Part shown: positions 49,101-55,508 of the stretch, in pieces
Layout of the letters: every line of letters starts with the position of its first letter
Position numbering within the stretch: position 1 is the first letter of the stretch
Assembly: GCA_002068015.1 (NCBI GenBank)
Contig: MVRV01000084.1
Location: 1 to 55,508 of the forward strand
Direction of reading: 5' to 3'
Source of the DNA: Smithella sp. PtaU1.Bin162
Lineage (GTDB): Bacteria > Desulfobacterota > Syntrophia > Syntrophales > Smithellaceae
DNA length: 55,508 nucleotides
Notes under the pieces: generated by a model
Database searches by the model: none
What the model saw: the letters and a program-made list of their open reading frames with translations, nothing else
Told to the model about the DNA's origin: nothing
Translations under genes and position numbers: made by a program

Positions 49101-49233
49101 TCATATTTTGAAGGTCATCGGACATTGCAAGGGGAAAATAGCCGGTGCCGATGGAGCGGCCGCATTGCTTGGTCTTAAACGGACAACGTTGATTTCTCGT
49201 ATGGAAAAATACGGAATCCGGGCAGCGAAATAA
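46150..49233 (+). CDS. Sigma-54 activator with STAND-like N-terminus, TPR-like region and GAF domain
   Basis: This 1,027-residue protein has unusual architecture. Residues about 10-110 look like the winged-helix part that follows the ATPase in STAND proteins ('IAAIASVIGAAMSTETLSAVFELNPSELNELIRTADKM'), with no Walker A before it. A long alpha-helical TPR-like stretch follows (about 110-540), then a GAF-like domain (about 560-700). The AAA+ sigma-54 activator domain has Walker A GETGSGKE (749-756), a GSFTGA loop (795-800, with Ser for Ala), Walker B 'GGTIFLDEIGEL' and 'LNVMPLEVPPLRERKSDI'. A Fis-type helix-turn-helix ends the protein. The start is tentative; the frame also runs to a GTG at 46102. 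The next genes, same strand, are its likely target. Confidence 0.9.
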   Translation: MNSADSEKKSGDYMTIAAIASVIGAAMSTETLSAVFELNPSELNELIRTADKMECLQRKQNLVCFCIDKIRNLKPALTFFPKPLFRYLTGINTRQLKKELPVILEKLADIGIFRSEIVLILNEMGNLAKREHYMDHALEFYDRSAVYCKIHNLEKKLFVRCVLNISKLDFMRGISPLRTVELQNEALSLINESNLTAEDALLMLYAGIGRHFAGEEDEGFILRKKGDDYLRQFNNTEIHNEAIPLIGWHLYLLGNFQSAIAYYETMILAIENRKDVEVIAFAYPPIIFSYFFLGEFNRALVLNEIIYKHALERQDFLAATLMYSISGRVHLYMKDNENAAAILYKAYAESLQEDYGWGKYYTLFALCLLHLNAGRAEACREALVLANEAAAKHNFGRINASPFLLDALKMIEDQGLPAIEGMRYEDELERNIHSRNVHLSGVSCRHVALLKKNRNESTRDVLYMLERSIELLQSSGNRIELGKSYVELARVMSEEGDKAGAKRNAELGWRALGDHVNDYFPNELRNLLQTEELPLNMAVQLETSWLELRHIINPDRLLTRILTSLSRIIKVESGALVGFSGDNMPKVLISQNIDMEEHGSAQYQRMMGMVSYAAENQELFTFFNENAVRGKAFINLDTKPGFIFCVPFFNQEAVGAVLYLESYYRDSDLTEKERESIRTFVQNISPHLFATLCYEVRRRQTKDGELSDQDVSYEVMHDDFCVSTDETVSLIMNRIKKVAETDVPILLTGETGSGKEVFAKEIYRQSKRKAVFIKVNCSAIPESLIESELFGYERGSFTGATHMKKGYFELAHGGTIFLDEIGELSLLAQVKLLRVLQEHEIMRVGGTEAIKINFRLIAATNKDLKQAVERGSFRRDLYYRLNVMPLEVPPLRERKSDIPRLARFFVEKYCRLLGREKCIIRPGSVLWLLNYNWPGNVRELENLIQKAVLLTEGNEIKIENFEPGGGSKTIGVETVQTLEEVERNHILKVIGHCKGKIAGADGAAALLGLKRTTLISRMEKYGIRAAK

Positions 49234-49285
49234 TAATATCTTCAAGGCCGCTGCAAAAGAGGTAACCTTATTAAATCCATCCCCG

Positions 49286-49329
49286 AAATGTCGAATTGTC
49301 GAAATATCGACACGCAGTTTTCGACATTT
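49286..49329. promoter_or_regulatory. Nested palindromes of TGTCGA, candidate enhancer site
   Basis: Four TGTCGA half-sites occur: forward at 49289 and 49297, reverse at 49307 and 49321. The outer pair forms a 10-bp perfect inverted repeat, AAATGTCGAA/TTCGACATTT (49286-49295, 49320-49329). The inner pair forms TGTCGA-AATA-TCGACA (49297-49312). It lies about 140-175 bp before a sigma-54-like promoter, the usual enhancer distance, and just after the activator gene. It could also act as a terminator hairpin. Confidence 0.6.
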
Positions 49330-49463
49330 TTAAAAAAAATCGAAAAATTTGCGCGTTTACCTGTCTGCAGGATAAATTTTATTTACAAAAATTAGCTCGT
49401 TAATTCAATATGTTTTATCCGTTTAAAGTCAAGATTAATTTGAATTCCCTCCTCTGAAGTATT

Positions 49464-49480
49464 TTGGCATGATTCTTCCT
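49464..49480 (+). promoter_or_regulatory. Sigma-54 (-24/-12) promoter candidate
   Basis: TTGGCATG-ATTC-TTCCT matches the -24 box almost fully (TTGGCACG) with correct 10-bp spacing between the GG and the -12 dinucleotide. The -12 dinucleotide is CC instead of GC, a significant deviation. The CoA-transferase start codon (49534) lies 54 bp downstream. The activator gene and enhancer-like palindromes upstream raise the likelihood. Confidence 0.45.
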
Positions 49481-49533
49481 AATCTAAGCACCATAGATTG
49501 CATTATTGTTCCTTAGAAAGGGAATTATCCGGA

Positions 49534-50847
49534 ATGAAAACTACAGATAATTGGAAAAGCTATTATAACTCAAGAATAATGTCGGCTGATGAAGCGGTCC
49601 GGGTCGTAAAATCACGGGATCGGGTGATCGACGGTCATGGTACCGGTCAGCCTACATTACTTAGAGAGGCCCTGATCCGTCGGGCTGATGAACTGGAAAA
49701 GGTTGAAGTGGTCTCCGGTTTTGCCCTGGGCAATGCGGAATATTGCCGGCCGGAATATGAAAAAAATTTCGTTCATCATTCTGTTTTTAACAATGCGGCT
49801 ACGAGACAGGCTCATTGGGAAGCTCGTGCTGAGTTTACACCGGCCCCATTTTCAGTACTGGACAGGTTGTTTACGACAAAGCTGCCGGTTGATGTACTTT
49901 TTATCCAGATAACACCACCGGATAAAGACGGATATGTCAGTATGGGGATAGATGTTTCTTTCACCAGGGCTGTCGTGGATACCGCCCGTATTGTGATCGC
50001 CCAGGTTAACAATTACATGCCCTGGACATTCGGTGATTCAGTAATTCATGTCAACGATATAGATTATTTTGTTGAGGGCGATGTTCCGCTTCATGAAATT
50101 CCTGAAGCTGAAGAGATCAGTGATAAAGAGAAATCAATTGCCAATCATATTGCATCATTAATAAATGACGGGGACACCATTCAAACCGGAGTAGGGGCTA
50201 TTCCGGATACGGTTTTATCATTGCTGGACAATCACAAAGATATAGGTATCCATACGGAACTGGCTTCTACGGGAATAATGAAAATGTTGGAAAAGGGTGT
50301 CATCAATAATTCACGGAAATCCCTTGATGCGGGGAAGGTTGTCTGCACGCTGATGGGTGGAACGAGGGCATTTTATGATTACGTCGATCATAATCAGACA
50401 TTCGAAATGCATCGCAGCGGTTATGTGAACAATCCGCTGATTATTGCCAGACAAAAAAACATGGTAGCCATGAATTCGGCAATCCAGGTTGATCTTTTCG
50501 GTCAGGTCTGTGCGGATATGATTGGTCCCAAGCAATTCAGTGGTGTGGGAGGACAACTGGATTTCCTGCGTGGTGCGGCGATGGCGGAAGGCGGAAGATC
50601 CATTATCTGCCTTGCGGCAACAGCCGCCAAAGGAACGATTTCCCGGATAGTGCCCAGTCTGGATGCGGGAGCTGCCGTTACCGATACACGCTACGATGTA
50701 ATGTACATCGTGACGGAGTTCGGCATAGCTGATTTGTGGGGAAAAACCAATAGAGAGCGGGCAAAGGAATTGATCAGGATAGCTCATCCCAAATTCCGTG
50801 AGCAGTTGGAAAAGGACTACTACGAAAAGATACACCGGGTTTTATAA
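49534..50847 (+). CDS. Acetyl-CoA hydrolase/transferase family (family I) CoA-transferase
   Basis: This 437-residue protein belongs to the acetyl-CoA hydrolase/transferase family that includes 4-hydroxybutyrate and succinate CoA-transferases. It has 'RVIDGHGTGQPTLLREALIRR', 'VDVLFIQITPPDKDGYVSMGIDVSFTRA', 'IQTGVGAIPDTVLSLLDNHKDIGIHTELASTGIMKM' with the catalytic Glu in HTEL, 'FSGVGGQLDFLRGAAMAEGGRSIICL' and the C-terminal 'VTEFGIADLWGKTNRERAKELIRIAHP'. It moves CoA from acetyl-CoA or succinyl-CoA to an acid. ATG 49534 is favoured over a TTG at 49498. It is the first gene of the putative sigma-54-dependent operon. Confidence 0.9.
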   Translation: MKTTDNWKSYYNSRIMSADEAVRVVKSRDRVIDGHGTGQPTLLREALIRRADELEKVEVVSGFALGNAEYCRPEYEKNFVHHSVFNNAATRQAHWEARAEFTPAPFSVLDRLFTTKLPVDVLFIQITPPDKDGYVSMGIDVSFTRAVVDTARIVIAQVNNYMPWTFGDSVIHVNDIDYFVEGDVPLHEIPEAEEISDKEKSIANHIASLINDGDTIQTGVGAIPDTVLSLLDNHKDIGIHTELASTGIMKMLEKGVINNSRKSLDAGKVVCTLMGGTRAFYDYVDHNQTFEMHRSGYVNNPLIIARQKNMVAMNSAIQVDLFGQVCADMIGPKQFSGVGGQLDFLRGAAMAEGGRSIICLAATAAKGTISRIVPSLDAGAAVTDTRYDVMYIVTEFGIADLWGKTNRERAKELIRIAHPKFREQLEKDYYEKIHRVL

Positions 50848-50961
50848 AATAAATATTATGACGCAATTTGCTTAATCTGTTGAGAGAAACACTGAAATTA
50901 AACAGGCAGACACAGATTGGCTGTATTGTAATAAATCAAAAGATTAAAGAAGGAGAAAAAA

Positions 50962-51969
50962 ATGAAAAAGAAGTTATGTGCTCTGTTAGTCGTGGTATTT
51001 GTTTTCAGTTTGGTGCTCTATGGAAACATCGAGGCTGCCGCTAAAGAAAAACCGGTTAAAATAACAATTTCCTGTGCAGCTATCGCTACTCATCCCTATG
51101 TCCTTTCCGCAAAATGGTCACAGGAAAAACTCAAGGAACTGGGCAGTTCCATAACCCTGGATATTCATCCCGGCGGTATTTTGGGTGGTGAAAGGGAAAC
51201 AGTAGAGGGAGTAATGCTGGGCAGTATAGATATGGGTCTTGTTGCCGATATGTCGATAGCCGGATTTATTCCGGAAATGGCTTTTGCCAATTTTCCGGGC
51301 ATGTTTAAAGATTATAACGATGTTCAGAAACTTTATTACAATGGTTGGGTCGGGGAAAGAGTTAAAAAATTATGCGCGGCGAAAGGGCTCAAGGTGCTGG
51401 GTTTTAATGATAACGATTTCCGCTGGATTACCAATTCCAAGCGTAAAGTCACAAAACCGGAAGATATTAAAGGTCTGAAACTCCGGGTTCCCGAAGTTGC
51501 CTTCCTTGTTGACTTTTTTAAGGAGTTTGGAGCGCTTCCGACACCTATTGCCTTGGGTGAACTGGCCACGGCATTACAGCAGGGAGTAGTGGACGGGCAG
51601 GAACTTGGTGCCACTTGTGTTTATCCATATGGGTTTTATGAATTCAACAAATATATGACAAGAATTCACCACAGCTACAGCGCTGCTCCGATCATTCTTA
51701 ATATGGATAAATGGAATTCCTTGAGTGCAAAACAACAGAAGGAGCTTCAAACAGCGATAGATTATGGCACGGATAAAGAATTTAAACACAACAGGAAGTA
51801 TGTTGATGAAGTAATTGCGAAGATGAAAGCAAAGGGAGTAATTTTCTCGGATATGACACCTGAACTGCAGCAGGCTATTTTGAAAACCGGTAAAAAATTG
51901 GCTAGCAGCCCCAAATATTTAAGTGCTTTTGGACAGGATATCGTTGATAAAATGTATCCTTCCAAATAA
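50962..51969 (+). CDS. dctP: TRAP transporter solute-binding protein (DctP family)
   Basis: This 335-residue periplasmic protein has a clear signal peptide (MKKKLCALLVVVFVFSLVLYGNIEAAAK). The mature part shows TRAP DctP features: 'HPYVLSAKWSQEKLKELGSSITLDIHPGGILGGERETVEGVMLGSIDMGLV', 'RWITNSKRKVTKPEDIKGLKLRVPEVAFLVDFFKEFGALPTPIALGELATALQQGVVDGQE'. Arg in 'KLRVPE' is the conserved carboxylate-binding residue. It binds an organic acid, exact ligand unknown. An AAGGAG site precedes the ATG. Confidence 0.93.
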   Translation: MKKKLCALLVVVFVFSLVLYGNIEAAAKEKPVKITISCAAIATHPYVLSAKWSQEKLKELGSSITLDIHPGGILGGERETVEGVMLGSIDMGLVADMSIAGFIPEMAFANFPGMFKDYNDVQKLYYNGWVGERVKKLCAAKGLKVLGFNDNDFRWITNSKRKVTKPEDIKGLKLRVPEVAFLVDFFKEFGALPTPIALGELATALQQGVVDGQELGATCVYPYGFYEFNKYMTRIHHSYSAAPIILNMDKWNSLSAKQQKELQTAIDYGTDKEFKHNRKYVDEVIAKMKAKGVIFSDMTPELQQAILKTGKKLASSPKYLSAFGQDIVDKMYPSK

Positions 51970-52053
51970 TGGTTGGCGGTAAATATTAAAGTGGCGTGAT
52001 GCTGATACATCAGCATCATGCCGGAAATTAACGGTAAAAGAGGTTGATAATTT

Positions 52054-52614
52054 GTGCAGAAAAAAATTGTAAAGCATAAATGGCTGCAGACTATACTATT
52101 TGCAGAGACAAAATTCGCCCGCATGGAAGCATTTTTTACAGCGGTCATGTTTTTTGGAATGATGATTTTAATATTTGTTCAGGTAGCTTGCCGCTATGTA
52201 TTTTTTATTCCCATGCCTTGGTCGGAAGAGTTAGTGCGTTATTTATTTATTGTCGTTTCGTTCATTGGAGCGGGAGTTGCTTCTTTTGACAACACACATA
52301 TAGAGATCAATTTATTATCATCGCTGTTGAATAAAATCAGAGATGAAAAAAGAAAGAAAAGTATCATCCGATACTTTAATATATTCAAATATATTCTCGT
52401 AATCGGTGTTTCCTTCTGGCTTGCTAAGTTATGCTACCAGTTTACGGTAAAGATTAATGCCATGGGGCAGCTTACACCTGCCATGCGTGTACCTATGTGG
52501 TATGTAGACGCTTTTATCTGCCTGGGTTTGGTGCTGGTTGTGTTGCACAGTCTGATCAAACTTATCACGGAAGCGGCCGGCTACTCCACAAATTATGGAG
52601 GAAGCGCAGAATGA
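52054..52614 (+). CDS. dctQ: TRAP transporter small permease (DctQ family)
   Basis: This 186-residue membrane protein has four hydrophobic segments and the DctQ signature 'RYVFFIPMPWSEELVRYLFIVVSFIGAGVASFDNTHIEINLL'. The start is a GTG at 52054 with AGAGG upstream. The stop overlaps the dctM ATG (ATGA), the usual arrangement in TRAP operons. Confidence 0.92.
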   Translation: MQKKIVKHKWLQTILFAETKFARMEAFFTAVMFFGMMILIFVQVACRYVFFIPMPWSEELVRYLFIVVSFIGAGVASFDNTHIEINLLSSLLNKIRDEKRKKSIIRYFNIFKYILVIGVSFWLAKLCYQFTVKINAMGQLTPAMRVPMWYVDAFICLGLVLVVLHSLIKLITEAAGYSTNYGGSAE

Positions 52615-53866
52615 TAATGATCATGGCATTTATTATTGTATTTTTTACTTTTGCTCTGCTGCGGGTACCGGTTTGCTTCAGTATCAGTTTGGGTGCCGTA
52701 GCCGGCTATCTTGTAAGCGACATTAACATGAAAATCATACCGCCAGCACTGTTAAACGGTCTGGACTCCTTCCCGCTGCTGGCCATACCAGCGTTTATTT
52801 TTGCCGGAGAACTGATGTCCAGCGGCGGAATCTCCAGCGCCATAATGAAATTTATCCAGTCATTAACAAGTCGCTTTAGAGGAAGCCTGGGTACCGTACT
52901 GGTTGGTTCTTCCATGTTGTTTGGTTCCATTACCGGCTCATCGCTGGCCACGGTTACTGCTATCGGCGGTATAATGCTGCCTGAAATGAAAAAGGCTGGT
53001 TATGATAGGAGATATACCACAGCTTTACTTGCCGCATCCGGATTCCTGGGTATCTTGATTCCGCCCAGCGTTCCGGGTGTGATATATGCATTGATGTCTG
53101 AACAAAAGGTTACAGAGGTATGGATGTCCACCCTTTTGCCGGGGGCAGGACACAGCCGAAAATTGCCGAGCCTTTCCATTTAAAGCCGTTTGTAGCCGGG
53201 GTACAGAAGGCTGCTCCCAAAGCTTTGGTAGCATTTATAATGCCGGTTATTATTTTTGGCGGTGTGTATAGCGGAGTATTTACCGCTACAGAAGCCGGTG
53301 CTGTTTCGGTATTTTATGGTTTGCTTGCCGGCTGGATTATTTACCCGGTATTTTTTAAAACAAAAGCGGACGTAGCTTTGAGCACAACGATTCGTAACAG
53401 TGCAGTCAACAGTGCTGCAATAGCATTGCTGATTGCCTCGGCGGCGCTTGTCGGCCGCATGGTAGCATTAGGTGGAGTAACTCAGCAATTAATTGATTTT
53501 TTGATGGGCATTACTACATCAAAATATATTTTTATTCTGGTAATCAATTTAATTTTTTTCGTAATAGGTATGCTTTTGGAGACCTGTACCAGCATTGTGC
53601 TCTTTACACCTATTCTTGTTCCGATCGCCATTGCCTACGGCATTGATCCTGTCCATTTCGGTGCTATCATGTTGTTAAATCTGGAAATTGGATTGATTAC
53701 GCCGCCTTTTGCGGCAAATCTGTTTGTGGCTTGCCGGATGTCAAATACTACCATGGATGAGATCATTAAGCCTTTGTTACCGTTTTACGGAGTATGTCTT
53801 CCGGTACTTCTTATTACAAGCTATTTTCCGGCGTTGATTTTGTGGCTGCCTAAAGCGACCGGGTAA
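52611..53866 (+). pseudogene. dctM: TRAP transporter large permease (DctM), frameshifted
   Basis: The gene is split between two frames. The first part (52611-53183) starts 'FIIVFFTFALLRVPVCFSISLGAVAGYLV', continues with 'FPLLAIPAFIFAGELMSSGGIS', 'GSLGTVLVGSSMLFGSITGSSLATVTAIGGIMLPEM' and 'GFLGILIPPSVPGVIYALMSEQKVTEVWMSTLLPG', then stops. The second part, in another frame, continues from about 53141 ('KIAEPFHLKPFVAGVQKAAPKALVAFIMPVIIFGGVYSGVFTATEAGA', then the conserved C-terminal half to 'LILWLPKATG'). Joining them needs a shift equivalent to a loss of 3n+1 bases. The join is about ten residues short, and the hydrophobic helix expected there is missing. Either the gene is broken or the sequence has an error. 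Confidence 0.8.
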
Positions 53867-53942
53867 AGGGCAATATATCCAGGAGTGTATCTTGGTTTAA
53901 AGCAACACATGTCTATGATTGATTGCAAGGAGAAGGAATGTA

Positions 53943-54350
53943 GTGATTGAAAAGATTGATCATATAGGAATCGTCGTGAAAGATCTGGAAGAAGGAAAAA
54001 GATTGTTTTCCGAAGGTCTGGGCTTTAAAATGACATCGGAGGAGATATCGGAAGAGTTTAACTGCAAGATCGCCTTTTTCCCGTGCGGTGAAGTTCTTCT
54101 GGAACTTGTTCAGCCCATAGGCCCCGGGCCCAGTCAGGAATTTTTAGACAAGTGCGGTGGTGGCATTCATCATATCTGTTACAAAGTTCCGGACATCGAT
54201 AATGCTGTAAAAAAAATGAATAAAAGTTTTACACTGAAAGACCAAAAACCCCGCCCTGGTGCAAACGGCTCTAAAGTATTTTTTCTGGCACCGGCCAGTA
54301 TTTTAAATATGGAGACTGAATTTGTAGAGCTGGCTGATAAGGAAGAGTGA
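53943..54350 (+). CDS. VOC-family, methylmalonyl-CoA epimerase-like protein
   Basis: This 135-residue protein resembles methylmalonyl-CoA epimerase of the VOC superfamily: 'IDHIGIVVKDLEEGKRLFSEGLGF', 'LLELVQPIGPGPSQEFLDKCGGGIHHICYKVPDIDNAVKKM', 'PRPGANGSKVFFLAP' and 'METEFVELAD'. The His residues in the first and third parts and the final Glu are positioned as metal ligands. The start is a GTG at 53943; the longer frame starts at 53919. In this operon it may epimerise a CoA thioester produced by the CoA-transferase/BKACE steps. Confidence 0.8.
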   Translation: MIEKIDHIGIVVKDLEEGKRLFSEGLGFKMTSEEISEEFNCKIAFFPCGEVLLELVQPIGPGPSQEFLDKCGGGIHHICYKVPDIDNAVKKMNKSFTLKDQKPRPGANGSKVFFLAPASILNMETEFVELADKEE

Positions 54351-54392
54351 ATAGTTCCAATTATAAAAGAAAACAAATGGGGAGATAATCGC

Positions 54393-55313
54393 ATGAGTAA
54401 AGTTGTTATTACAGTGGCCATAACAGGAGCGATTCATACACCGGCCATGTCGGAATATTTGCCTGTTACACCGAAGCAAATTGCCGGGGAAGTAATTCGT
54501 TCGTGTCAGGCAGGGGCGGCTGTAGCTCATGTCCACGTGAGAAATCCGGAGACAGGACAACCCAGTTCCGATCAGAAGATGTTTTGCGAGGTAGCTGAAA
54601 AAATCAAAAGGAAATGTGGCATAGTCATTGGTTTTACAACCGGCGGTGCTTTGGGAATGACGCTTGCCGAAAGACTGGCCGTAGTGAACAATTTAAAACC
54701 GGAAATAGCCAGTTTTACTCCCGGTTCACTGAATTTTGCCCTGTTCCCGATGCTCGAAAAAACAAAAAAATTTAAGTATGATTGGGAAAAGCCGTTTATT
54801 GAAGGAACGGAGGATATCGTCTTTGCCAATACTTTTAAAACTATGCGTGAATATGCGGCTGCCTTTGCTGCCGCCGGCACGAAACCGGAACTGGAAGTTT
54901 TTGACGTGGGTATGATTCATAACATTGATTTCATGATTAAACGGGGACAACTGAAACCACCCGTCTATATTCAATTTGTTCTGGGGATATTAGGAGGACT
55001 TCCGGCGACTCCGGAAAGCCTGTTTACGCTATATAATGCGGCCAAGATGATATTGGGAGAATTTAAATGGTCGGTATGTGCCGGAGGACGCAATCAAATG
55101 GGCATAATGGCGACGGCAATGGCGATGGGTGGAAATGCCAGGGTAGGGATGGAGGATGCGCTTTATCTGGAGAAGGGAAAACCGGCGACCAGTAATGCTG
55201 AGATAGTTGCTAAGGTAGTTCGCATTGCCAAAGAACTTGGACGGGAAATTGCGACACCGGAGGAAGCCCGGAAAATTATAGGATTGAAGGGTAGTGACAA
55301 TGTTGGATTCTAA
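54393..55313 (+). CDS. BKACE family protein (DUF849, beta-keto acid cleavage enzyme)
   Basis: BKACE enzymes condense a beta-keto acid with acetyl-CoA to give acetoacetate and a new acyl-CoA. The 306-residue protein has the zinc site 'GAAVAHVHVRNPETG' with His46 and His48, 'GIVIGFTTGGALGMTLAERL', 'PEIASFTPGSLNFALF', 'PELEVFDVGMIHNIDF', and 'GNARVGMEDALYLEKG' with the likely third ligand Glu254. It is longer than the 276-residue Kce prototype. GGGGAGA precedes the ATG. The substrate differs between subgroups and cannot be read from the sequence. Neighbours are a CoA-transferase, a TRAP carrier and an epimerase-like protein. Confidence 0.92.
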   Translation: MSKVVITVAITGAIHTPAMSEYLPVTPKQIAGEVIRSCQAGAAVAHVHVRNPETGQPSSDQKMFCEVAEKIKRKCGIVIGFTTGGALGMTLAERLAVVNNLKPEIASFTPGSLNFALFPMLEKTKKFKYDWEKPFIEGTEDIVFANTFKTMREYAAAFAAAGTKPELEVFDVGMIHNIDFMIKRGQLKPPVYIQFVLGILGGLPATPESLFTLYNAAKMILGEFKWSVCAGGRNQMGIMATAMAMGGNARVGMEDALYLEKGKPATSNAEIVAKVVRIAKELGREIATPEEARKIIGLKGSDNVGF

Positions 55314-55319
55314 CATCGG

Positions 55320-55392
55320 ACAGGCTGCTGAAAAAGGTTTCCAGCATACGAGACTGTGTCGCAATGTCCTTTAGGGTATTTGAGCAGCCTGT
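55320..55392. repeat. 73-bp palindromic repeat, short relative of the 122-bp family
   Basis: ACAGGCTGCT (55320-55329) and AGCAGCCTGT (55383-55392) are perfect 10-bp arms, and the left arm continues with GAAAAAGG as in the larger element at 44975. It sits in the gap between the BKACE gene and the partial gene at the edge. Confidence 0.55.
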
Positions 55393-55429
55393 AAAAAAGG
55401 AGTTCTGTTTATAAACTTGGAAAGGATAG

Positions 55430-55508
55430 ATGTGTGGTTCCATGAATGAGATTCCTGTTTTTTTTCTGCATGGTTTGGCGTACGCCGGATTGTTGTTTTT
55501 GGTGTCGG
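55430..55508 (+). CDS. Partial membrane protein at the right edge, possibly a LivH-like permease
   Basis: An open frame starts at ATG 55430 (or 55442, in frame) behind GGAAAGG and runs off the end. The visible part is CGSMNEIPVFFLHGLAYAG followed by LLFLVS, a hydrophobic start like the first helix of branched-chain amino-acid type ABC permeases. With only 26 residues the assignment is weak, but the gene is probably real, since it continues the operon strand and has a ribosome-binding site. Confidence 0.45.
   Translation, partial: MCGSMNEIPVFFLHGLAYAGLLFLVS

Noticed and set aside
1-55508. CRISPR arrays, insertion sequences, prophage and rRNA genes
   Set aside because: No regularly spaced repeats, transposase or integrase motifs, phage structural genes or rRNA-like sequence were seen on either strand.

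Overview
The window looks like a chromosomal segment of an anaerobic, Desulfobacterota-type bacterium (Syntrophales-like: Syntrophus or Smithella relatives). This placement is an inference. It rests on the siroheme-dependent (Ahb) haem pathway next to a hemA-hemC-cobA/hemD core, many organic-acid and acyl-CoA genes (family III and family I CoA-transferases, TRAP transporter, BKACE), Fe-S oxidoreductases and large PAS/GGDEF/sigma-54 signalling proteins. No phage, insertion sequence, CRISPR array or rRNA operon was found. One tRNA (Phe) is present.

Layout. 1-5.6 kb is a loosely packed accessory stretch: an edge-truncated Adhesin_E-like exported protein, small ORFs, a UPF0270 protein, an AAA_14/DUF4143 ATPase behind a promoter with a built-in palindrome, a LuxR-type regulator, a FemAB-like transferase and an Rnk protein. 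tRNA-Phe follows, then RDD-rsmE-prmA on the minus strand. 8.3-12.6 kb is a minus-strand biotin operon, bioB-birA-bioY-ecfA-ecfT, with a BirA-type operator in front. Divergent from it, 12.8-22.4 kb is one long tetrapyrrole operon: precorrin-2 dehydrogenase, HemX/CcsA-like protein, hemA, hemC, fused cobA-hemD, ahbC, a cyclic-nucleotide-binding-domain protein, hemB, ahbD and one Lrp-like siroheme decarboxylase subunit. Together these can make haem b from glutamyl-tRNA through sirohaem; the second decarboxylase subunit is not in the window. polA follows, with a degenerate proofreading site.

25.5-29.4 kb is a four-gene cluster (hotdog thioesterase, Fe-S aldo/keto reductase, OFA-type MFS carrier, CaiB-type CoA-transferase), probably for uptake and CoA-activation of an unidentified carboxylate. 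29.4-46 kb is mixed: ABM-domain protein, flavin reductase, exported protein, feoA-feoB fusion, a DUF2156 protein, a YgjP-like metalloprotease, a CHASE/PAS/GGDEF cyclase, a cupin, a hybrid histidine kinase, YgiQ, an exported MsrA overlapping a four-helix membrane protein, and an MBL hydrolase.

46-55.5 kb looks like one regulated module. A 1,027-residue sigma-54 activator, whose N-terminus resembles the non-catalytic half of a STAND protein, is followed by four TGTCGA half-sites arranged as two nested palindromes. About 140 bp further on lies a -24/-12-like element, then a CoA-transferase, a TRAP transporter (DctP, DctQ and a frameshifted DctM), a methylmalonyl-CoA-epimerase-like VOC protein and a BKACE (DUF849) enzyme, then a permease-like gene cut by the window edge. 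The module probably imports and degrades an unidentified organic acid.

Dispersed palindromic elements (about 122 bp at two places, and shorter ones) sit between genes. All functions come from reading the translated sequence; no database search was run.
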